Assembly (NCBI GenBank): GCA_963789215.1
Contig: CAWBJY010000002.1
Coordinates: forward strand, 496,001 to 560,000
Direction: 5' to 3'
DNA: 64,000 nucleotides
Source of the DNA: Phormidesmis sp963789215
GTDB lineage: Bacteria; Cyanobacteriota; Cyanobacteriia; Phormidesmidales; Phormidesmidaceae
The notes under the pieces are model-generated. The model saw nothing but the letters and a program-made list of their open reading frames with translations, was not told the origin of the DNA and did no database searches. Both the position numbers and the translations under genes were made by a program. The first letter of the stretch is position 1; each line of letters begins with the position of its first letter. Of the stretch, positions 45,489 to 54,402 are shown one piece after another.

Positions 45489-45533
45489 AGGGCTAGTAAA
45501 CAGGCGAAATGCACTCGCGGTTTTGCTAGCCCT
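45489..45533. other. Imperfect stem-loop upstream of dedA
   Basis: AGGGCTAG (45489-45496) pairs with CTAGCCCT (45526-45533), with inner AAAC/GTTT and GCG/CGC pairs. It lies between the leftward coiled-coil gene (end 45576) and the leftward dedA start (45342). It may be a terminator of the former or a leader element of the latter. Confidence 0.5.
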
Positions 45534-45575
45534 ACTTTTGTTAATTCACTGGCCGCTTTGGTAATCCGGGAGCGG

Positions 45576-46160
45576 CTAGTCTATTTGGCCTAAGCTTGAT
45601 GCTTTGGCAAAGCTGGCCATTGATTTTTCGCCTAGCATTTCGCTGGGAAAGGTGGGTAGGTCTAAGTGGCTGCTGCCTTTTCGAGTGCGTACGGCTAGGC
45701 GGTAGCTGGTGCTTTGCAGTTCGGCTTGTAGCTCGCGATTTTCCTGCTGAATTTTGGCAACGCGGTCTTTAACCGCAGACATGCGCTCGGCAAACTTTTC
45801 TTTGTAGATTCTGGGCAGCTCTTGTACGACCTGCTCTAGCATTCGGGTGCGGTCGGTTAGCTCTTGAGCGGTTTGACGAAGCTGATGGGTTTCTTCGTCT
45901 TTGCTTTCAATTTGCTCTTGGTAGAAGGCAACTTGCTCTTCGAGTTTGCGCATTTGGTCGCGGAGCGATCGCACTTCTTGCTGATGCTGCTCGGAGACTT
46001 CTGGCGTGGGTAAAAAATCTTGGTTACCTTTTACCAGACGAAAAAGTTCTTGAGATAGCTGCTGCACTAATTGGTCGCGCATTGCTAGCTCCTCTTTGAG
46101 TTTAGCAATCTCGGATTGAGTATTCGAACCGTTGCCGCTAGCTAACTGAGTCACGTGCAA
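45576..46160 (-). CDS. Coiled-coil protein, unknown function
   Basis: 194 residues. Nearly all of residues 15-155 is predicted coiled coil (KLKEELAMRDQLVQQLSQEL, RSLRDQMRKLEEQVAFYQEQ, RMSAVKDRVAKIQQENREL). A short tail contains a basic patch (RLAVRTRKGSSHLDLPTFPSE). It has no membrane segment. I do not know its role. The compact size suggests a structural or septum-related partner. It is co-directional with rpsF but separated by a terminator. Confidence 0.8.
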   Translation of the reverse strand: MHVTQLASGNGSNTQSEIAKLKEELAMRDQLVQQLSQELFRLVKGNQDFLPTPEVSEQHQQEVRSLRDQMRKLEEQVAFYQEQIESKDEETHQLRQTAQELTDRTRMLEQVVQELPRIYKEKFAERMSAVKDRVAKIQQENRELQAELQSTSYRLAVRTRKGSSHLDLPTFPSEMLGEKSMASFAKASSLGQID

Positions 46161-46344
46161 ACCTTCCTCCTGCCGAGGTGTTTTAGGGTTTTGTTTGAAA
46201 GAACCTAGAAGAGATGTGCCTGGATAAATAAGGGCTTGTCAGGATATATACCACTTACGTAGGGGCGGGCAAAACCACAGTATGACGGAGGTGCCATGTG
46301 CTTTTTAGTACAAAGGGCCTCTCCTGTCTTTGTCTTTTACAAAA

Positions 46345-46380
46345 AAAGCAGACCCAAATCGTTAGAGGTGGGTCTGCTTT
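46345..46380 (-). terminator. rpsF terminator
   Basis: 12-bp perfect stem AAAGCAGACCCA/TGGGTCTGCTTT, 12-nt loop, with a run of T on the minus strand (A tract 46341-46347 on plus). Just past the rpsF stop. Confidence 0.9.
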
Positions 46381-46403
46381 CGTCTTTTCTATCGCAGTGA
46401 GGC

Positions 46404-46766
46404 TTAAGAACCTAAGGGTGCAGCAGAGGCTTTCTCTGTGGCATCAATGTCACCCGATTCTTCGCTACCTTCTACGGGCACTTCGAAGCGGATGGTAAGG
46501 TAGCGAATTACGTCTTCGCTCAGGCGCATGGCTCTTTCCATGGGTGCGATCGCCGTACCGGGCGCTTCGTAGTTCATCTGAATGTAGATGCCTTCGCGAT
46601 AGCGGTTAATCTCGTAGGCGAGACGGCGCTTGCCTCTGTGCTGCGTTTCCAAATCTTCTGCGCCGCTCTCTTTGAGCATGTCCTGGTAGCGGCTAATGGC
46701 TTCGTCAACAGCCTCGTCGCCAATGTCGGGACGCAGGATGTACATGGTTTCGTAAAGCGTATTCAT
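46404..46766 (-). CDS. rpsF: 30S ribosomal protein S6
   Basis: 120 residues. It opens MNTLYETMYILRPDIGDEAVDE and has QHRGKRRLAYEINRYREGIYIQMNY and the RLSEDVIRYLTIRFE block. A short acidic/Ser C-terminal tail (about 98-120) extends beyond the conserved core, as in other cyanobacteria. It binds S18 and 16S rRNA in the small subunit platform. It appears to be transcribed alone. Confidence 0.97.
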   Translation of the reverse strand: MNTLYETMYILRPDIGDEAVDEAISRYQDMLKESGAEDLETQHRGKRRLAYEINRYREGIYIQMNYEAPGTAIAPMERAMRLSEDVIRYLTIRFEVPVEGSEESGDIDATEKASAAPLGS

Positions 46767-46814
46767 AAGTTCTCTAGAAGGATGTCCTTGTGGTCAATGG
46801 CTTTTATCTAAACG

Positions 46815-46840
46815 CCAGCTCAGTTCTCCAGCTCAGTTCT
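46815..46840. repeat. 13-nt tandem repeat upstream of rpsF
   Basis: CCAGCTCAGTTCT twice in direct succession, 49-74 bp upstream of the leftward rpsF start. This period is 13, not 15. Confidence 0.85.
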
Positions 46841-46946
46841 CCGGGTAGCTTTCGGATGACTAATTCTGAATAAGATGGCGCGGGGAAAAGCAAGGGCTTA
46901 CAATCATACCAACAAAACGAGCTAACAGTCTTTTTAATGTGTGTCT

Positions 46947-47819
46947 ATGTCGCAGCGCTATGTCCGTGTCCGATCGCTATCTGGTCAGCTTCACTATGGG
47001 ATCCTTCAGCCTGATCGCCGAGTACGGGTTTTAGATGCTTCCCCTTGGCGGAACGGTCAGCTTACAGAGATAGAACTGGCGCTGGAGGACTATCGGCTGC
47101 TTGCACCCTGTGCGCCCTCTAAGGTGATTGCGGTAGGTCGCAACTATGCTAAGCACGCCTCTGAGATGGGAAATGAAGTGCCGAAGCGTCCACTGCTGTT
47201 TATGAAGCCGCCAACGGCGGTGACCGCGACGGGTTCACCGATTTTGTATCCTTCGCAGTCTGAGCGAGTGGATTTTGAGGGTGAGCTGGCGGTGGTGATT
47301 GGCGATCGCGCTAAAGACTGTGATGTGGATGAGGCGCGGAGCAAAATTTGGGGCTATACGATTGCGAATGATGTGACAGCTCGCGATCTGCAGCGGCAGG
47401 AAAACCAGTGGACCAGGGCGAAGGGATTTGATACGTTTTGCCCGCTAGGCCCTTGGATTGTGAAAGAGATTCCAGCCGGAGCGCACGTGCGGACGTTTGT
47501 GAATGATGCGGCGACACCTGCGCAATCGGGGACGATTGCCGATATGGTGTTTTCGCCGGAGTATTTGGTGGCTTACATTAGCCAGACGATGACGCTGCTG
47601 CCAGGAGATGTGGTGCTAACAGGAACGCCAGAAGGGGTGGGCGAGGTGGTTGTGGGCGATCGCATTCGCATTGAGATAGAAGGCATCGGCTGCCTGGAGA
47701 ATTTTGTGCAGCAGAAGGTGCAAAAGCGTAAACCCCAGTCCCCTGCCGAGAACGCTCAGCCCAATCGGGAGATAGACCCGGTTATAGATAGTGAAAAAGC
47801 GCCAGCTCAAAGGAGCTAG
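46947..47819 (+). CDS. Fumarylacetoacetate hydrolase family protein
   Basis: 290 residues from ATG 46947, with GTG 46941 as an alternative. The FAH-family C-terminal domain shows KVIAVGRNYAKHASEMGNEVP, metal ligand region VDFEGELAVVIGDRA and ANDVTARDLQRQENQW. LPGDVVLTGTPEGVGEV closes the active site. Relatives act as acylpyruvate hydrolases or oxaloacetate decarboxylases, and the substrate cannot be assigned. The last 35 residues are unconserved and polar. The stop codon lies inside a terminator-like hairpin. Confidence 0.92.
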   Translation: MSQRYVRVRSLSGQLHYGILQPDRRVRVLDASPWRNGQLTEIELALEDYRLLAPCAPSKVIAVGRNYAKHASEMGNEVPKRPLLFMKPPTAVTATGSPILYPSQSERVDFEGELAVVIGDRAKDCDVDEARSKIWGYTIANDVTARDLQRQENQWTRAKGFDTFCPLGPWIVKEIPAGAHVRTFVNDAATPAQSGTIADMVFSPEYLVAYISQTMTLLPGDVVLTGTPEGVGEVVVGDRIRIEIEGIGCLENFVQQKVQKRKPQSPAENAQPNREIDPVIDSEKAPAQRS

Positions 47820-47825
47820 CGCTTT
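47796..47825. terminator. Hairpin overlapping the FAH-family gene stop
   Basis: AAAGCGC-C-AGCTC (47796-47808) pairs with GAGCT-A-GCGCTTT (47813-47825), with one C/A mismatch and a 4-nt loop. The TAG stop (47817-47819) is within its 3' arm. Lies between convergent genes. Confidence 0.75.
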
Positions 47826-47888
47826 AGGAAGGCAGAACTAGGAATTTCTAAGAAGATTTGAGAAAACCTAGCCTTAGAAAACCGATAC

Positions 47889-48380
47889 CTAGCTAGGTAT
47901 CTGCATGTTCACCGCATCCGAGATAGATGGAATTTCTGCATAGCGGCCCAGCACTGATTGGGCGACGCCATAAACGACGATGGCCATTCCGCCTAAGAAG
48001 AACACATTCAGCAGCGCTTCGCCAACAACGGCTAGCTGCGTGATTCCTAGCAAGTTCAGAATAAGCATTCCGATAGAAATGATGAAGCTCACCATGATCG
48101 CTTGCAAGACATTAAAGCGGATAAAGCGGCTAATTCTTGGCTCTCGGATGACAAAGGCAAAGAGCAGAATGAAAATACCTAAGCCCAAGATAGGGTTACT
48201 CTCTATAGCAATGAGCGGGCTGAGTGGAAGCAGTACCAGTCCTAACAAGTTAGCTAGGGCCGGTGCCGAACTTTGCAAAAAGGGCAAAAAATACATGCCT
48301 GCGCCTAGAGCAGAGGTTAGCGGCATGACGTAAGCTAGGGCTGCAAACGCTCTATCTATGGGGGTTGCAGTACTGTTCAT
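47889..48380 (-). CDS. Tic20-family membrane protein
   Basis: 163 residues with four hydrophobic helices. The N-terminus DRAFAALAYVMPLTSALGAGMYFL and central PRISRFIRFNVLQAIMVSFI match the Tic20/Ycf60 family, the cyanobacterial relatives of a chloroplast protein-import channel. The function in bacteria is not established. A minus-strand gene convergent with the FAH-family gene. Confidence 0.9.
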   Translation of the reverse strand: MNSTATPIDRAFAALAYVMPLTSALGAGMYFLPFLQSSAPALANLLGLVLLPLSPLIAIESNPILGLGIFILLFAFVIREPRISRFIRFNVLQAIMVSFIISIGMLILNLLGITQLAVVGEALLNVFFLGGMAIVVYGVAQSVLGRYAEIPSISDAVNMQIPS

Positions 48381-48464
48381 CGCAAACTCCTGAAATTATT
48401 TGATATTCACAGCATAGCTTATCCCTACTGGGTCGAACGCCCTGCGAAAGGCGTGTTTGCAGGG

Positions 48465-48743
48465 CTAGACAGATTGCTCTGATAGTTCGGCAATGCGGAA
48501 GCCCATGGCGCATTCGTATTGAGTGCAGGCTTTTTGGGAAGGCAATTCTGAAGGTGAACCCATGGCCTTATCAGCTGCTGGGCAATCTGCTTGAGCGTTT
48601 GCCGCATCGGCTTCTTTTTTATTAGCTCGCTCAACAGGACGACCGCAGCGCAGCCGTCCTTTTTTCCATCTAGGTAAGCCGCTCTGGCTGGCCATCGGGC
48701 AGTTGTTACAAACAGCCGCAGGAGAAAGGAGCTGATTTTCCAT
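48465..48743 (-). CDS. Small Cys-rich protein, probably metal-binding
   Basis: 92 residues from ATG 48743. An in-frame ATG at 48758 adds five hydrophobic residues. It has a CNNCPMA motif near the start, then GLPRWKKGRLRCGRP. After a low-complexity Ala/Asp linker, ACTQYECAMGFRIAEL closes the protein. Six or more Cys in C-x2-C and C-x4-C spacing suggest zinc or iron-sulfur binding. I do not know the family by name. Confidence 0.68.
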   Translation of the reverse strand: MENQLLSPAAVCNNCPMASQSGLPRWKKGRLRCGRPVERANKKEADAANAQADCPAADKAMGSPSELPSQKACTQYECAMGFRIAELSEQSV

Positions 48744-48810
48744 GACTATGACTAACATAGGCCAGCGCTTCCTCCGGTCGCCTTGCTGATAAATAATGGA
48801 TACGTTTAAC

Positions 48811-48867
48811 TAATACGAGCGCAATGTAGATGTGGCGCAGATACGCTCGTAGATTGCACTCATATTA
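48811..48867 (-). ncRNA. Candidate structured RNA or leader hairpin
   Basis: An 18-nt inverted repeat (48811-48828 with 48850-48867). Two of its three mismatches become G-U pairs only when read on the minus strand, which suggests a minus-strand RNA. It lies about 70 nt upstream of the Cys-rich gene and downstream of the helicase gene. No T tract follows. Confidence 0.35.
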
Positions 48868-49032
48868 GGCTACCTACGTAAACAATCTGTATGGGTTTTT
48901 ACATAGTTTTAGCGTAGCTTCACAAGTCGCTGTGCTCTCTTGATAGGAGACACAAATATATTCTCAGTGTGATTGCGCTACTCAACCTTTCCTATGCATC
49001 GATTTCTGTTGAATAGATTTAGCTGTTTGATT

Positions 49033-50472
49033 TTATCTGTTAGCTGATTCTCTAGCCCTGCCCTGAACCGCATCATTTTGGTCAGGTGCGGCATCTATGC
49101 TTTTTGCTTTTCTAGAAAGTCTGGGTTTGGGCGTTGGCTTTGCTTTCTCGCTCGATGCGTGATCTTCTGTGCGCAGGTGTGCAGGACGCGCTTGGTCGTA
49201 GGCCATTTGTAGGGCGGCGGCGGCGATGGTGCGAATATCGTATTCTTCGCTGAGCCGCGACACGATGGGGAGGAAGGAGGCGAGGCGTTCGCTGGTAACG
49301 GCTTCTCTAACGCGGGTTTGAAGTTTTTCTAGATGGCGAGCGGCAATTTGAGCTTGAGTTGGGATCTGAGCATATTCAACAGGCTTGTTGAAGTGCTTTT
49401 CGACTCGGGTAATTTTGTACTTTTCTAGCGGTTTGACGATGGCGATCGCTCTTCCTTCTTTTCCAGCGCGCCCAGTTCGACCAATCCGATGCACGTAGCT
49501 GTCTAAATTGTCGGGCAGCTCGTAGTTAATGACGTGGCTCAAGTCATCCACGTGAATTCCTCTGGCCGCAATGTCGGTAGCGACCACCCAGCGAACCTGC
49601 CGCTGCTTAAAGCGCTGCAAAAGCCCTTCTCTTTGGTTTTGGTTCAAGTCGCCGTGGTATTCGTCGGCGCTGTGGCCTGCTGCTTGAAGCTGACGGGTTA
49701 GCTCGGCAGCGGTGCGTCTAGTTCGCACAAAAATCAGGGCACTTTCTGGATCTTCCATTTCTAAAATGGGCATGAGCGCTCTGGGCTTGCTCCAGCTTTG
49801 AGGAATTACATAAGCGACTTGCTTGATGCTAGCGGTAGTGGTCTTTTGCGATTTGACACTGACGGTGACAGGAGATCTTAAGAAGCGAGTGGCAAGCTTT
49901 TGAATGGCAGGTTCCATCGTTGCCGAGAAAAAGGCGGTTTGGCGCTCGTCTGGAGTGTATCCTAAGATCTTTTCTACGTCTTGAATGAAGCCCATGTTGA
50001 GCATCTCATCGGCTTCATCTAGCACCATCATGCTCAGCTTGTCGAGCACTAGTCCTTCTCGGTCTAGCAGGTCGATAACGCGACCTGGGGTTCCAACAAC
50101 AATTTGAGATCCTTTTTTAAGGCGGCTGAGCTGTTGCCTAATAGACTGTCCGCCGTAGACAGCGGTGACATAGACTCTGCGGTCGGTGCTGAAGCCCTCC
50201 ATCGCCTGAGTGATCTGCATCGCTAGCTCGCGAGTAGGGGTGAGCACCAGCGCCTGCACATGGTATTTCGCTGGGTCGATTTGTTCGAGTATTGGCAGCG
50301 CAAAGGCAGCGGTTTTGCCTGTGCCTGTCTGCGCTAAACCTACGACGTCGTGACCGCTAATGAGCTGGGGAATCGCCTGAGCTTGGATTTCTGTGGGCTG
50401 CGTAAACTCCATCTTGGTGAGGTGATCAACGCGGCTGGCAGAGAGTCCTAAATCGGCAAACGAAGAGGTCAT
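49033..50472 (-). CDS. DEAD-box RNA helicase (CrhR/DeaD-like)
   Basis: 479 residues. The Q motif FTQPTEIQAQAIPQL, motif I AQTGTGKTAA, PTRELA, motif II DEAD, motif III SAT, and motif VI HRIGRTGRAG are all intact. The C-terminal extension (about 360-479) includes RERLASFLPIVSRLSEEYDIR-like blocks shared with the cyanobacterial redox/cold-regulated helicase CrhR, ending in a basic tail. A role in unwinding structured mRNA under cold or redox stress is inferred from that resemblance. Confidence 0.93.
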   Translation of the reverse strand: MTSSFADLGLSASRVDHLTKMEFTQPTEIQAQAIPQLISGHDVVGLAQTGTGKTAAFALPILEQIDPAKYHVQALVLTPTRELAMQITQAMEGFSTDRRVYVTAVYGGQSIRQQLSRLKKGSQIVVGTPGRVIDLLDREGLVLDKLSMMVLDEADEMLNMGFIQDVEKILGYTPDERQTAFFSATMEPAIQKLATRFLRSPVTVSVKSQKTTTASIKQVAYVIPQSWSKPRALMPILEMEDPESALIFVRTRRTAAELTRQLQAAGHSADEYHGDLNQNQREGLLQRFKQRQVRWVVATDIAARGIHVDDLSHVINYELPDNLDSYVHRIGRTGRAGKEGRAIAIVKPLEKYKITRVEKHFNKPVEYAQIPTQAQIAARHLEKLQTRVREAVTSERLASFLPIVSRLSEEYDIRTIAAAALQMAYDQARPAHLRTEDHASSEKAKPTPKPRLSRKAKSIDAAPDQNDAVQGRARESANR

Positions 50473-50564
50473 TATGTTCCTAAGAGGCTAGCTATGTACG
50501 GTATCTAGGGTGCTAAGTATTAGAGCTAGATATTAAAAGGCATGGGCGTTTGAGCGCTGCTGCA

Positions 50565-51944
50565 TTACGCGCCAGCAGGTGTTAGCTCAACGGAAGGGTT
50601 TACAGAGGGGTTGGTAGATGGCGCTGAGTCCTTAACGACGCTGCCAAAAAGGTCGTAGGTGTCGGCGGCTTCGATGGTGACAGGAACGATTTGTCCGAGG
50701 GCAGCGCTGCCTTTGGCGTATACGAGTCCGTCTACGTCGGGGGCAAAGCGATCGCTGCGACCAATCAATTCGCCTGTGGAAGGATTTTCCTGCTCTATTA
50801 GCACCTCTACGGTGCGGCCTACCTGCGCCTGGTTTTGGCGGAAAGAAATATCCTGCTGCGCAAACATAATCTCTTCGCGGCGGGCGTCCATTGTCGCTTG
50901 ATCGACGGGATTTGGCAGATCGTAGGCGGCGGTGCCTGCTTCGGCAGAGAAGGTAAAGACGCCTACATGGTCAAATTGGTGGCGCTGAACGAAGGCTTTG
51001 AGATGCTCGAAGTGCTCTCTAGTTTCGCCGGGAAAGCCCACGATGAAGGTGGTGCGTAAAACGGCTTCGGGCAGCGCCGCTTTGAGATTTTCGATGATGT
51101 CGTCGTTGACATGACCCTGCCAGGGACGGTTCATCGACTTAAGCACGGCGGGGTGCGAGTGCTGCAAAGGCAGGTCTAGGTAAGGCAGCGCATTGGGCGT
51201 TTCGCGAATGGCGTCGATAACGGCGGGCGTGAGGCCAGTGGGGTAGGAATAGTGCATTCTGACCCAGGGCACATCGACGGCTCCTAAAGCTCGCAGGAGT
51301 TCAGCGAGTTTGGGTTTGCCGTAAAGATCTACGCCGTAGTTAGTGGTGATCTGAGAGATCAAAATAATTTCTTTGACGCCTTGGCTCGCTAGCTGGTGAG
51401 CTTCGGCGACAATCGATTCGATGGTGCGCGATCGCTGTTTTCCGCGTAGGTGAGGAATGATGCAAAAGGCGCATTTGTAGTCGCAGCCTTCGGCCACTCG
51501 CAGATAAGCCACTCCTTCTGAGGTGGTGCGATAGCGAGGGACGGTTTCGTCCGCGATGTAAACTGGATTTTCGGTGACTTCTTTTATCCGCTCCCCAGCT
51601 TCGGCTCGTTCTATGACGTCGACGATTTTGTTGTAGTCGCCAGTGCCCACAAGGGCGACCGCTTCGGGAATTTCGTCTAGTAGCTCGCCCTGGAAGTGCT
51701 GGGCTAAGCAGCCGGTAATGACAATTTTTTTCTTGGCTTCGGCTAGCTCAACTAAGGTGCGAACCGACTCTTCTCTAGCGGCTTGAATAAAGCTACAGGT
51801 GTTGACGATGACGTAATCTGCGCCTTCTTCGTCTGCACCGATGCCGTAACCTGCTTTGGCTAACAGCCCCAGCATATGCTCGCTATCTACTCTATTTTTT
51901 TCGCAACCTAGGTGCGAAAGCGCAATTGTGGGTTTGCGTCCCAT
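50565..51944 (-). CDS. rimO: Ribosomal protein S12 methylthiotransferase RimO
   Basis: 459 residues from ATG 51944 (MGRKPTIALSHLGCEKNRVDSE), with GAGAG upstream. A longer in-frame start at 52079 would add 45 unconserved residues. The N-terminal MTTase domain has three cluster cysteines (LGC, VNTCSF, ITGCLA). The radical SAM motif is CDYKCAFC, and a TRAM domain (about 375-440) follows. It adds a methylthio group to Asp in ribosomal protein S12. The C-terminal tail (STNPSVNPSVEL) is repetitive and nonconserved. Confidence 0.95.
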   Translation of the reverse strand: MGRKPTIALSHLGCEKNRVDSEHMLGLLAKAGYGIGADEEGADYVIVNTCSFIQAAREESVRTLVELAEAKKKIVITGCLAQHFQGELLDEIPEAVALVGTGDYNKIVDVIERAEAGERIKEVTENPVYIADETVPRYRTTSEGVAYLRVAEGCDYKCAFCIIPHLRGKQRSRTIESIVAEAHQLASQGVKEIILISQITTNYGVDLYGKPKLAELLRALGAVDVPWVRMHYSYPTGLTPAVIDAIRETPNALPYLDLPLQHSHPAVLKSMNRPWQGHVNDDIIENLKAALPEAVLRTTFIVGFPGETREHFEHLKAFVQRHQFDHVGVFTFSAEAGTAAYDLPNPVDQATMDARREEIMFAQQDISFRQNQAQVGRTVEVLIEQENPSTGELIGRSDRFAPDVDGLVYAKGSAALGQIVPVTIEAADTYDLFGSVVKDSAPSTNPSVNPSVELTPAGA

Positions 51945-52387
51945 GAAATACTCTCTGGTTTTTTGTATTTGATTAGACTTTTCAGGCTTTCTAGACTGAA
52001 GGTCTTGGATGTTGCACGAAGCGGACGTAGCGATCGCTCCTGTGAATGCCCAAATGCAAAAAGCAAATCTTCTACCCAAGAATCATAACATAACTACACA
52101 ATCGGGCAGAGAAAAATAAACAGCGCTAAGGATGAGGCTTCGAGCCGTATGCAGAAGATTGAAAGGCGATCGGCAAGGGCCTTCATCTTTCATCTGCTAG
52201 AGCGTCTATTCGCGTGGGAGAACTTTGCCTGAAACTCTTAGCATTGACTGTTAAGGTAGATCGAGGCTCAAACTGCTGTACTTGGGCCTGCGTATGCATA
52301 ACTGCAGCAACCGACAGATTAAACTGATAAGCCGATTAAATCGACCGATTGATTAGTGACTGAACTGCGAGTCCGAGATAGAACCCC
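51945..52387. other. Intergenic region upstream of rimO and btpA
   Basis: About 440 bp shared between the divergent rimO and btpA starts. It contains a HIP1 near 52031. No ORF with coding character or RNA gene recognised. Promoters for both genes should lie here. Confidence 0.5.
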
Positions 52388-53251
52388 GTGGACTTAATCC
52401 AAACTTTTAAAACGGCTAACCCTGTCGTTGGCGTTATCCATCTGCTGCCACTGCCTAATTCCGCTCGCTGGCAGGGCGATTTGCAAGCTGTGATTGCTCG
52501 CGCTGAGCAGGAGGCGACGGCCTTGGCCTCTGGGGGCGCACATAGCCTGATTGTTGAAAACTTTTTTGATGCGCCGTTTCCAAAATCTAAGGTAGATCCG
52601 GCGGTGGTTAGTGCGATGACACTGATTGTGCAGCGTCTGAAGCACTTGGTGACGCTGCCAATCGGCATCAACGTGCTGCGCAACGATGCGCGAAGTGCGC
52701 TGGCGATCGCTACTTGCACTGGGGCAAGCTTTATTAGAGTAAACGTGCTCACGGGCGTGATGGCTACTGACCAGGGATTAATTGAAGGCGAGGCGTATGA
52801 TATTTTGCGCTACCGCCGCGAGCTGGGTAGCGATGTGAAGATTTTAGCCGACGTGCTAGTTAAACATGCAAGTTCGCTAGGAACGCCTAATCTGACTACT
52901 GCTGTGGAAGATACGATCCATCGAGGCTTGGCAGACGGGATAATTCTGTCGGGCCGGGCAACTGGAATGCCGCCCCGGTTGGAAGATTTGGCACTAGCTA
53001 GAGCCGCTGCGGGTGATACACCGGTGTTTGTAGGGAGCGGCGCGAATTGGAGTAACGTCGGCGAGCTGGTGCGTCATGTGGATGGGGTCATTGTGTCTAG
53101 TTCCTTGAAGCGCAAAGGGAAGATTGAGGAGCCGGTCGATCCAATTCGGGTGCGTCAGTTTGTTACAGCGCTAGCACAAGGGGTTGTTCAGAAAAATGAG
53201 ATGCAGCATGCTGAAACTGAGGCTGGGAATCGTTCGGTCGCTGCTGTGTAG
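52388..53251 (+). CDS. btpA: Photosystem I biogenesis protein BtpA
   Basis: 287 residues with a GTG start. It opens MDLIQTFKTANPVVGVIHLLPLPNS and has GGAHSLIVENFFDAPF and LPIGINVLRNDARSALAIA. DGIILSGRATG and VGSGANWSNVGELVRHVDGVIVSSSLK complete the TIM-barrel-like pattern of the BtpA family. In Synechocystis BtpA stabilises photosystem I reaction-centre proteins on the thylakoid surface. The start of the next gene follows after about 115 bp. Confidence 0.94.
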   Translation: MDLIQTFKTANPVVGVIHLLPLPNSARWQGDLQAVIARAEQEATALASGGAHSLIVENFFDAPFPKSKVDPAVVSAMTLIVQRLKHLVTLPIGINVLRNDARSALAIATCTGASFIRVNVLTGVMATDQGLIEGEAYDILRYRRELGSDVKILADVLVKHASSLGTPNLTTAVEDTIHRGLADGIILSGRATGMPPRLEDLALARAAAGDTPVFVGSGANWSNVGELVRHVDGVIVSSSLKRKGKIEEPVDPIRVRQFVTALAQGVVQKNEMQHAETEAGNRSVAAV

Positions 53252-53365
53252 GCTCGACGGTTGCTGAGTGACGCTTGGAGATGTGTGACAGCTCGATTCT
53301 CATTTATGGGTATTTTTGTCTAAGATTAATTGTTGTTGATTTGGCCGTTTGCTGGGCACCTGTTT

Positions 53366-54295
53366 ATGAAAGCTACGAGACGTCGGCGTCAGGAAACGCT
53401 TTGGATTCATCGCTGGTCGCGTCCCATTATTGCGGCGATCGCGGCGGTAGGTGCGGCCGGTACGGGCTATCTAACCGCGACAAAGTTAATGAACTCATCC
53501 GCAGCTTGCGCGGCTGGGTGCGATCGCGTCCTTAACAGCGAATGGGCGACTATCTTTGGCCTGCCGCTGACGCTGTTTGGGTTTTTGGCCTATGCCTCGA
53601 TGCTGGTGCTGGCGGTGGCTCCGCTGCTGATAAAAGATGACGAGAAGCAGCGCGCCAAAGTAGAGGGCTGGACTTGGCCGCTACTGTTTGTCGGTGCTAC
53701 TGGCATGATGGTGTTCAGCGGATTTTTAATGTACATATTGGCTACGGATATTAAAGCCGTTTGCCCTTATTGCATTGCGTCGGCGCTGATGGCAACGGCG
53801 ATGTTTTTCCTGGTGGTGCTAGGTCGCCGATGGGTTGATCGCGGTCAGCTCCTATTCTCGGGGGTAATTATTGCGATGGTGGCGCTAGTCGGCACGTTTG
53901 GGGTGTATGCGGCTAATGGTCAGATTGGATCTGGCGGCTCGGTGGTGGCAGACGGTGCCGCTGGCCCACCGGTGACGACGCCTTCGGGTGAGGCAGAAGT
54001 CGCTTTGGCTAAGCATCTAACCGATATTGATGCCAAGATGTATGGCGCTTACTGGTGCCCTCACTGTCACGACCAGAAGCAGCTGTTTGGTAAAGAAGCC
54101 TACAGTCAGTTTCCTTATGTTGAATGCGCGGAGGATGGCGCGAATTCTCAGGCGGCTGTGTGTCAGTCGGTGCCCGAAATTACAGGATTTCCAACTTGGG
54201 AAGTGGAAGGCCAGTTCTTAAGCGGAACTCAGACTTTGCAGACGCTCGCTGAAGCCTCAGGCTACGAGGGGCCAACGGACTTTGTAAACAAATAG
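53366..54295 (+). CDS. Vitamin K epoxide reductase-thioredoxin fusion (DsbB-like)
   Basis: 309 residues from ATG 53366 (MKATRRRRQETLWIHRW). The VKOR part (about 20-185) has four to five TM helices, the loop cysteines of SAACAAGCDRVLNSEWA and the active CPYC. A C-terminal thioredoxin-like domain (about 215-309) carries YWCPHCHDQKQLF and GFPTWEVEGQ. The fusion oxidises protein thiols in the thylakoid lumen or periplasm and passes electrons to quinone. The plant homologue LTO1 is needed for photosystem II assembly. Confidence 0.94.
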   Translation: MKATRRRRQETLWIHRWSRPIIAAIAAVGAAGTGYLTATKLMNSSAACAAGCDRVLNSEWATIFGLPLTLFGFLAYASMLVLAVAPLLIKDDEKQRAKVEGWTWPLLFVGATGMMVFSGFLMYILATDIKAVCPYCIASALMATAMFFLVVLGRRWVDRGQLLFSGVIIAMVALVGTFGVYAANGQIGSGGSVVADGAAGPPVTTPSGEAEVALAKHLTDIDAKMYGAYWCPHCHDQKQLFGKEAYSQFPYVECAEDGANSQAAVCQSVPEITGFPTWEVEGQFLSGTQTLQTLAEASGYEGPTDFVNK

Positions 54296-54313
54296 CTCTT
54301 GAACAAATAGCTC
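54287..54313. repeat. 15-nt tandem repeat across the VKOR stop codon
   Basis: AACAAATAGCTC at 54287-54298 and again at 54302-54313 (period 15). The first copy contains the VKOR stop codon TAG. Confidence 0.85.
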
Positions 54314-54402
54314 GGGCCAAGCTGGGTAGTTTGTGACGCAGCTAGTTGAGTGAATTAGAGGCTCGGTCTGCTTTAGTCGGACTGGGCTTTTATTTTTGGA
54401 AA

